From: Notospermus geniculatus
Taxonomy: Eukaryota; Nemertea; Pilidiophora; Heteronemertea; Lineidae
Length of the DNA stretch: 64,000 bases
Assembly (NCBI GenBank): GCA_002633025.1
Contig: NMRB01001374.1
Span: forward strand, 59,268 to 123,267
Direction of reading: 5' to 3'
Of the stretch, positions 57,613 through 64,000 are shown piece by piece. A program made the translations under genes and the position numbers. Positions within the stretch are counted from its first letter, which is position 1, and each line of letters opens with the position of its first letter. A model generated the notes under the pieces. That model ran no database searches, was not told the origin of the DNA, and worked only from the letters and a program-made list of their open reading frames with translations.

Positions 57613-58690
57613 AAATTCTGTGCCTCAGACTGGAGAATAATCCACAAATCATGACATGAGGACAAAGCCTGAAGTCTTCCTCATTATTTTTGGTAAGTCC
57701 TCACAAGTATACAAGTATAAGTACAAAAGTATTTTTTCGGAGGCAGAATACACATCCGTGCTGGACAGTTTCTTTAATGATCACTAATTTATAAATTGCA
57801 ATCACTATAATTAATTTTCTTGATCATCTAATCAACATTTGATTATACACATATTATAAATTATAGTGTAAAATAATAACATCTCAAAATTCTAACGACA
57901 TGAGAAAAATTCTGTCCTATTTGCTAAAAATTGATTACAAAATTGCATACATTCCTATACATCAAACAACAGTGTTAGTATTGTTATAATACCATCTATT
58001 TGAAGTACCATTATGTTAATAGGAATCTTATTTGGATATAACTGTAGAAAACTTGATTATTTCGCAGGTTCACCTACCTGTATATACACTGACATACAAT
58101 TTAAAAAATAAAATCGTAATAAAAATTCATGAACAAATGAGTACAGGTGGGCATGCAAAACTTCCTATAATTTAACTTTTGATATTTCAAATAAAAAACC
58201 ATAGGCATAGCCAGGGGGTGGGGGGGGGGATTTTTCCTAAAAGGGGGTTGTTTGGACCTCCTTTCAGGCATACTCAGGAAAATCTTCAAAATTTCAGGAA
58301 AAATCTTCAAAATTGACCATGAAAATCTCCTAAGCTGAAAACCATCTTTAAAATTGAATGTGATAACCCATTAGATTTTTTGAAAACCATCCCTCTTGAA
58401 ATCCTGGCAACACCTATGAAAATCACTACCTATATTTGATTGATATATTTTGATTATAGAAGTATTTTTTTGATGGGATAAATGCATTGGGGTGGCATTT
58501 ACATCTTCAGTATGGACTGCTAGAGCTACATAAATGTACATGTCCATGTACATACCAAAGAAATAAAGCTGCCAGGAAACTGGAGGACATGTTTATATGA
58601 AATGGTCCATGGACCATGTGCTCACTCGTTTGGACATAACAGTGTAATGACAGAGAGAGGTACATGTCAGTTATGAGCAATCTAGGTCAG
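57613..58690. other. AT-rich spacer
   Basis: No gene. A G-run with GCCAGGGGGTGGGGG at 58208-58230 looks like the edge of a dispersed repeat. Confidence 0.45.
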
Positions 58691-59515
58691 GTCATTCCCA
58701 AGTTGCTGGACTTCAATGACTGTTGGGTTATGCCACCTGGTGGCCATATTGGATGTCCTATCGGGCCAAAACTTCACATGCACATAAAGGTCATCTAGAA
58801 GGAGTCACATAGCACATTTGAGTGCTCTGGGTCAAGTTGTTCCTGAGTTATAGCACATTTCATGATTTTCGGGTTACGCCACCTGGCGGCCATATTGGAA
58901 GTTTAATCAGGCCAAAATTTGACGTGCTTGTAAAGGTCAGCTAGAGAGAGGTAAATATCAAGTTTGAGCACTCTGGGTCAAGCCGTTCCTCAGTTATAGC
59001 ACTTGGATGATTTTCAGGTTACGCCACCTGGTGGCCATATTGGATGTCCGATCGGACCGAAACTCGGTAGTTTTGAAGGTACCCCTCTAATACATGTTTA
59101 TGCAAGATATGAAGATGCTCGGTGAAATAATGAGGACCTGTGGCAGGTTCGTCACTTTTGTAGAACTTTGACCTCTGTGACCTTGAAAAGTAGGTCAAAT
59201 CAAAAACCCGTTAAATATGTTATGTATCCTAATTAGATACACCTATGATAAAAATTTGGAGACGATCCAGTCATTAGTTCAGGAGTTATTGCACTTTTTG
59301 TGTTTTTGGTTTTGGCCACCTGGAGGCCAAGCCAAGAATCGAATCGGACCGAAACTTGGTGTCATAGGTCATCTGACCTGGGGGTATATATGTACCAAGT
59401 TTCAGATCGATAGCTCCAGCGGTTACGAAACGTGCCCTGCTAACGGACGACGGACGACGACGACGGACGACGGACACCGCAGGACGGTAAAAGCTCACAA
59501 GTGAGCTAAAAAGGC
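58691..59515. repeat. Dispersed repeat with degenerate approximately 120-bp units
   Basis: GCCACCTGGTGGCCATATTGGA-type words recur near 58730, 58870 and 59022, and a diverged GGCCACCTGGAGGCCAAGCC word lies near 59313. The block ends in a (GGACGACGAC)n microsatellite at 59445-59480. The same repeat supplies the centre of the foldback at 34620-35060. Confidence 0.65.
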
Positions 59516-59954
59516 TCAGAAAGGCAGGAGTTGTAATGTACATTTACAAATACCAGTACAACAAATGAGTACATGCAAAATTATAACAAAATACATTGTT
59601 GTAAAATGTCGTAAAAATGATAAGGTCCACTAAATCTACCAAGCTGTCAAGTACATGTATGAGAAACAACAATGGGTGTCATATGAAGTAAAAGATAAGA
59701 TAAGTACATGTACATATTCGTAAAATACACAAAATATTATAACCTGGTGATCATTTTGTAAGTGTGTCACTGTCAATGACAACATTTCCATTTGTTCGGT
59801 CTGAAACTTGATTTTGATAAAGATAACAAAAACCTTGAAAAACCTCACTCACTTTTAGGGAAACTACCGGTATTGAGTAAAGGTTTTTTCCTAAGTGCTT
59901 CAAACGTGTGTTCGTGTTTCTGGACACTGACGACCAAAAATGGGTCGAAATATA

Positions 59955-60122
59955 AGTCACTGTGTAAATCACTGAGGTGTAGCTAGGCCTCTACAGCTTC
60001 AATTGAGTAAATCACTAAGGAGAGCACAACTTCAACTGCGTAAATCACTATGGTGGAGCTAGGCCTCTACAGCTTCAACTGTGTAAATCAATAAGGTGAA
60101 GCTAGACCTCTACAGCCTCAAG
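59955..60122. repeat. Approximately 40-bp minisatellite
   Basis: About four units of TAAATCACTAAGGTGGAGCT followed by AGGCCTCTACAGCTTCAACTG-like sequence; I give the unit as two short parts. Confidence 0.6.
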
Positions 60123-60742
60123 ATCCTTTGAGTATTTAGCTGGTGTTGAAATGCATGTTATTGCCATCTATGTATTACATCTTTTTCGGGGTGCCAACAA
60201 GGCGAAGGACAGAATCCATACACAAAGACAAATCCCAAATTGACCATTTTGACATTCAAAAACGTATGGATAAGCTCAATGCCAGGGTTACCACAGAAGT
60301 CTAAATGGCACGAGTGTGCAAGACTGTCAGGGGGCATGATCGAAAACCAGGAAGTTCCCCATAGGTTGGGTGCAAGAAAAAACAAGGCTGTGTATAGAAA
60401 CCAGTATAGAGATAGACCAGAGGATCACTGGTTACGGCTGACGTTTGCATCTGTGGGATTTCTTGATTCCATCGCCTCACATTCACGCATTCACTGGAAG
60501 AATAAGAAAATATCATTACAAACCAATGAGTAACACCAACTGAAACCCATCATTATGGTTTGAGAAAATTTCTACAAAAAGTGATAATTTCAGCTGCAAC
60601 AAGGACGGATACAAAAAGAAATTATCAAGTAAGTAAAGTTTCATATTTCACAGTTTGAACATGCACTGGAATTACAGGTATTTCATTCAACCACTCATTG
60701 ATTATAGACATGGCCCAGAATTAACGGGCCCACTCATTGATT

Positions 60743-61276
60743 ATAGACATGGCCCAGAATTAACGGGCCTATGTTTACATAGATTGACATGACACCTATT
60801 TTCAGACGGCCAGTGCATAAAAACTACGCTATGAAAGTGAACCCACCACCCATCAAAACGGAGTACGAGATCTCTAGATCATCCTCATGTAAACAATACG
60901 GCGTGTATCTCCTCAATACGTGTGTACAGATCGATTGAAGTTGAAATTTTGGTTCTTATGTTTGCACAACACATGTTTTGCCTTGGGAAAGCTGTGGATT
61001 TCTGTTGCGTCGTGACGTCAATGACGTAACGTCACGCCCGCCGCACACACGAATTTTGACCATTTTTCTGATGATTGCCTCAATAAAATCACTCTGTTCT
61101 AAATCTTCGATCATTTGGGTTCCAAAATTTTTGGATTGCCAATATCCAGAAGTAATCCTCTTTCCAATGGCCAAAAAGAATAAAATTATTGGCACGCTAA
61201 ATCTGATTTGTGCTTACATCTTTAGGAGATGGTCGAAAACTGGACCGGGTGTCCCGTTAATTCTGGGCCATGTCTA
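60743..61276. repeat. Element with TAGACATGGCCCAGAATTAA ends
   Basis: The left end is inverted at 61252-61276 and flanked by TA. The left end is itself preceded by a 39-bp direct copy (60692-60730 and 60731-60769). Possible Tc1/mariner-type MITE. No protein recognised inside. Confidence 0.6.
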
Positions 61277-61809
61277 TAGCAGACCTGCCAAGTCGCACAC
61301 ATTTCGCGAGAGACTCACGCATTGATACCTGTTTTCACACACTCCTGCGACTTGTGTAATCTCACGCATTTCCCCAAAAGTGACGTTCTTCAGAAAAATT
61401 GTTTCCGTATTTCACAAACTGCGTTTTCGAACCACCTTTGCTGACTATCGTCTGCTCAGGCAGCGCTCGCACCATCTGCGGTTTGATTCTGTAATCAGTG
61501 TATGCTATCTGACCAATCACTGCACTTCGCTGAAGGACATTATGCGCCGTGTGGTTTTGTGCAAATCTTTGAAAGTTGATCACGTTTCAGATGCTCAAGC
61601 AAGGCAACCTCAAAATGGCCCATTCTCCAGCAAAATCTTGTCCACGCTCCAGCAAGGTATCAAAACACCCTTGGCAGGTCTGAGTTAGCCTTATGCAATT
61701 TGATATGACCATCACCACCTTCGAGCGAGATATCCGTCTCCGCAACATAGGAGATGGAATAAATCAACTCCACTTCCCCTCCATGTGGAAAGATCATACA
61801 TGGACTTAC
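61277..61809. other. Intron or spacer downstream of the recognised exons
   Basis: No convincing further exon of the 61810-62777 gene could be placed. Confidence 0.4.
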
Positions 61810-62777
61810 CATTGTTCCCCATCCTGGACACAAACACCGACATCGCATCACCTATCTCATTGGATATTTGATATGTACTCTTTGACAAAGCGGCATTCTC
61901 TTCCTCATTGCCTGGAAGGGAGACAAGATTCAATAGAAACTGAGGTGTTACATGTACAGAGCATTGCAATGCATTGATAAGCTGCAAACTCCATTAGCTG
62001 AACAAGCCCTTTAAGATCTTGATCCAGAAATGCCAATACCCGTAACACCAGATGTCCGAACCCAGAGCTCTATTTTTAGCCATACCTGGCTGTTCGGTTT
62101 ATTGCTCTCCCGAAATGAAACACACCTAATTGTGCATTCATTATCACAATGCATTTCATGAACTATTTTGCAAAACTGAAAGGCACGGATCCAGGGGGGG
62201 CACCCCCCCCCCCTTTCGGCCAACAAATCTATAATATCGACCGTGAAATTCTGAAATTTTTCATGAAATTCTGAAATTTTGAGCAAATCATTGAAATTCA
62301 CCGCAGATTTCAATGTTTCTAGCACAGTGCCCCCCTCTTTCCCGAAATCATGGATCCGCCTGATTAACATTAATTTCCTGCATCAAATCACGTACCAGCA
62401 GAAGTGACGTTATCTGGAAATTCCTTATTCAGTTTCTCCATCAAGTAGTCTAGTTCTGCTTCTTCATCTGGATAAACTTGAGAATGTCCCGGAGTCGGCA
62501 GAGTAAAGTGCGTACGCCCCATGGACTGACTGTCCATTGTGGCGTCGACTGTATCGAAACGACCGTCCTCATGTTCTCCGTAATCGGGTGGGCTGTAGTA
62601 GACTGGGCTTGGTGCAAACGTTGGTGTCTTGAAAACATTGTGGTGCGTGGGCTGTATGATATTCTTGGGTGTACTCATGGCATGGGCTCTCGTTTTGGCA
62701 GTGTTCAGCTGAGAAGACGGTGCATTGTTGAGTTTTGTGACTCCTTTCTTCTTTTCTACTGCAGCGGCGACCTCTTG
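61810..62777 (-). CDS. Two exons of an unrecognised gene
   Basis: Exon a is 62777-62396: acceptor TTTGTAG/CAAGAG, donor GCTG/GTACGT, 127 codons plus one base. Exon b is 61911-61810: acceptor TCTCCCTTCCAG/GCAATG, donor AATG/GTAAGT. The phases match (1 to 1) and the joined frame is open. Exon a is lysine-rich, then proline/threonine-rich (VFKTPTFAPSPVYYSPP), then acidic (YPDEEAELDYLMEKLNKEF), a likely short helix. Exon b (NEEENAALSKSTYQISNEIG) also looks helical. I do not recognise the family. Further exons must lie on both sides. A GGATCCAGGGGGG-type inverted repeat sits in the intron (62165-62360). Confidence 0.6.
62165..62360. repeat. MITE-like repeat with GGATCCAGGGGGG end
   Basis: CACGGATCCAGGGGGGG at the left and CCCCCC with ATGGATCCGCC at the right pair in inverted orientation. 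It lies within the intron of the unrecognised gene. Confidence 0.55.
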
Positions 62778-64000
62778 CTACAAATAAGAACATTACGGTA
62801 AACCCAATGAGGAACCCACTTGACCTTTACCCCAACAGGGCAGCAACGTGAGTGGCAGTGTTCCTGCCGGGGGGGGGGGGGGGANNGGGGGGGGGGGGAC
62901 AAGGGGGATGTCCCCCTCAAAAAGTCAAAATTTGTGTTCCTGACCAAGAATTCTGTCATATTTTCTCTTTATCACCCCTCAAAAGAATTCCTGGCAGAAA
63001 CACTGAGTGGTATTACCAAAGATATAAAAACAGAGCCATCATTGCAATGACGTTACTTCAGGATGTCCTTGATGTCAAAAAGCTACTTCGGCAGTGAAGG
63101 AGTTGATGGTTAAATTTGATTCTCACTCTTTTGTTAAAAACTTTTGGATGTCTCAGTTCTCATTCCATGATTGCTGAGACCTCTACCAAGTTTGAATAGG
63201 TCAGAAATCTCTCTCGACCCCATCCATTGGTAGGTTACCCAGGGTTCTGCCCAGGACTGAACGAGTGTCAGTCGGAACGGGGGTCTGGGGCCCTCCCCCA
63301 GAAAAATTTTAAATCTAGACTTGATGAAATGCGATTTCCTGGCACCTGAGAGTCGAAATAATGAGCTCATTTGGCGTCAAAATGACCCCTTTCCACTCTA
63401 TTGCAACGTAGGCAGCCCGTTGTTGCTCAGAACTTTGTCAGGAAGGCCCGCCGGGAAGCACATTTGGTGAATGGGAACAGAAAGGAAATTCGGAAGTGTG
63501 CGTGGCGGGCATCTCCTGGCACACTTCATTAGTTCTGATGGTCGGAAAATACTCTTTTTAGGCCGAGTGCCGGTCGGCATTTCTGCGTCCTGGACAGGGT
63601 CGTCCGCTGCAGCCCAGCAGTGGCAGAACCCAGTAAAGACTGAAGGGTGAACAGAATTCTTCTCCTCTTTCTCTGTTATAAATACATTGTACACTCATGG
63701 CCAAAAGTAAATGGACAGCAGTTTATCTTGAATATCTCCAAACCAATGGGGGTGGAGAAAATTGAATCCGACATATGTAGTAGTAAATTTTCCTGGCTAT
63801 CTAATGGTATCAACGTCGAAAAAATCCGCTGAAAACCGCATTTGACAGAAGGAATTTTGTAAAGGTATGTTTTTTGCTAATTTTTTATTTGCAGGATTTC
63901 ATTCAAAATTTTTATATCACTGTGTTCCACTCATCGAGGCCTTTCATAATATATCCTGAAATTTCAAATATTCCGTGTAGAAATGTGATTTTGGGGCACT
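62778..64000. other. Spacer with repeat fragments
   Basis: Contains a poly-G tract with two n (62868-62898) and a dispersed-repeat-like segment near 63240-63310. From about 63690, CACTCATGGCCAAAAGTAAA resembles a Tc1/mariner terminal repeat whose other end would be outside the window. No gene recognised. Confidence 0.4.

Noticed and set aside
60956-61195. 79-codon minus frame in the TA-flanked element
   Set aside because: I looked for a THAP or transposase signature and did not find one.

Overview
This is animal nuclear DNA. The genes are spliced, the spacers are long and AT-rich, and short inverted-repeat (MITE-like) elements are dense. The frequent ACATGTACA, TAGGCCTA and TACCGGTA words and the overall texture suggest a marine invertebrate, perhaps a deuterostome (lancelet, acorn worm or echinoderm). 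That placement is inference and weak. No autonomous transposase or reverse transcriptase gene was recognised.

The core of the window (4.6-54.9 kb) is a head-to-tail array of eight related two-exon genes, all on the minus strand. Exon 1 (about 375 codons) encodes a CABIT-type region. A phase-1 intron of 0.43-1.5 kb follows. Exon 2 encodes a proline-rich, repeat-containing linker and a C-terminal SAM-like domain. This order matches GAREM-type adaptors (CABIT, Pro-rich, SAM), which act in receptor tyrosine kinase/Grb2/MAPK signalling. I number the copies 1-8 from left to right. Copies 2, 3, 4, 6 and 7 read through intact. Copy 1 has a frameshift near its exon 1 end, copy 5 has an in-frame TGA at codon 37, and copy 8 (the most diverged) has two frameshifts. 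The linker carries a 20-residue repeat in 1, 2, 4 or 6 copies depending on the gene. Copy 1 has a different 27-residue repeat, and copy 4 has a duplicated SAM amino-terminal half.

Copies 3 and 6, with introns and flanks, are nearly identical. The region of copy 5 plus a truncated relic of copy 8 (31-38.1 kb) matches the region of copies 7 and 8 (47.4-52.1 kb). The two sets meet at a small assembly gap (38906-38916). This is what two unmerged haplotypes joined end to end would look like. If so, the true locus has about six genes, with copy-number variation of the copy 4/5 type. Comparing the paired stretches gives empty sites for several mobile elements: a piggyBac-like TTAA element carrying tRNA-like sequences, a hAT-like near-perfect palindrome, a 1.6 kb foldback, and others.

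Outside the array, 1-721 holds part of an EamA/SLC35G-like transporter gene (minus strand). Positions 61810-62777 hold two linked exons of an unrecognised gene (minus strand). The remaining spacers hold tandem repeats, minisatellites, foldback elements and two gaps.
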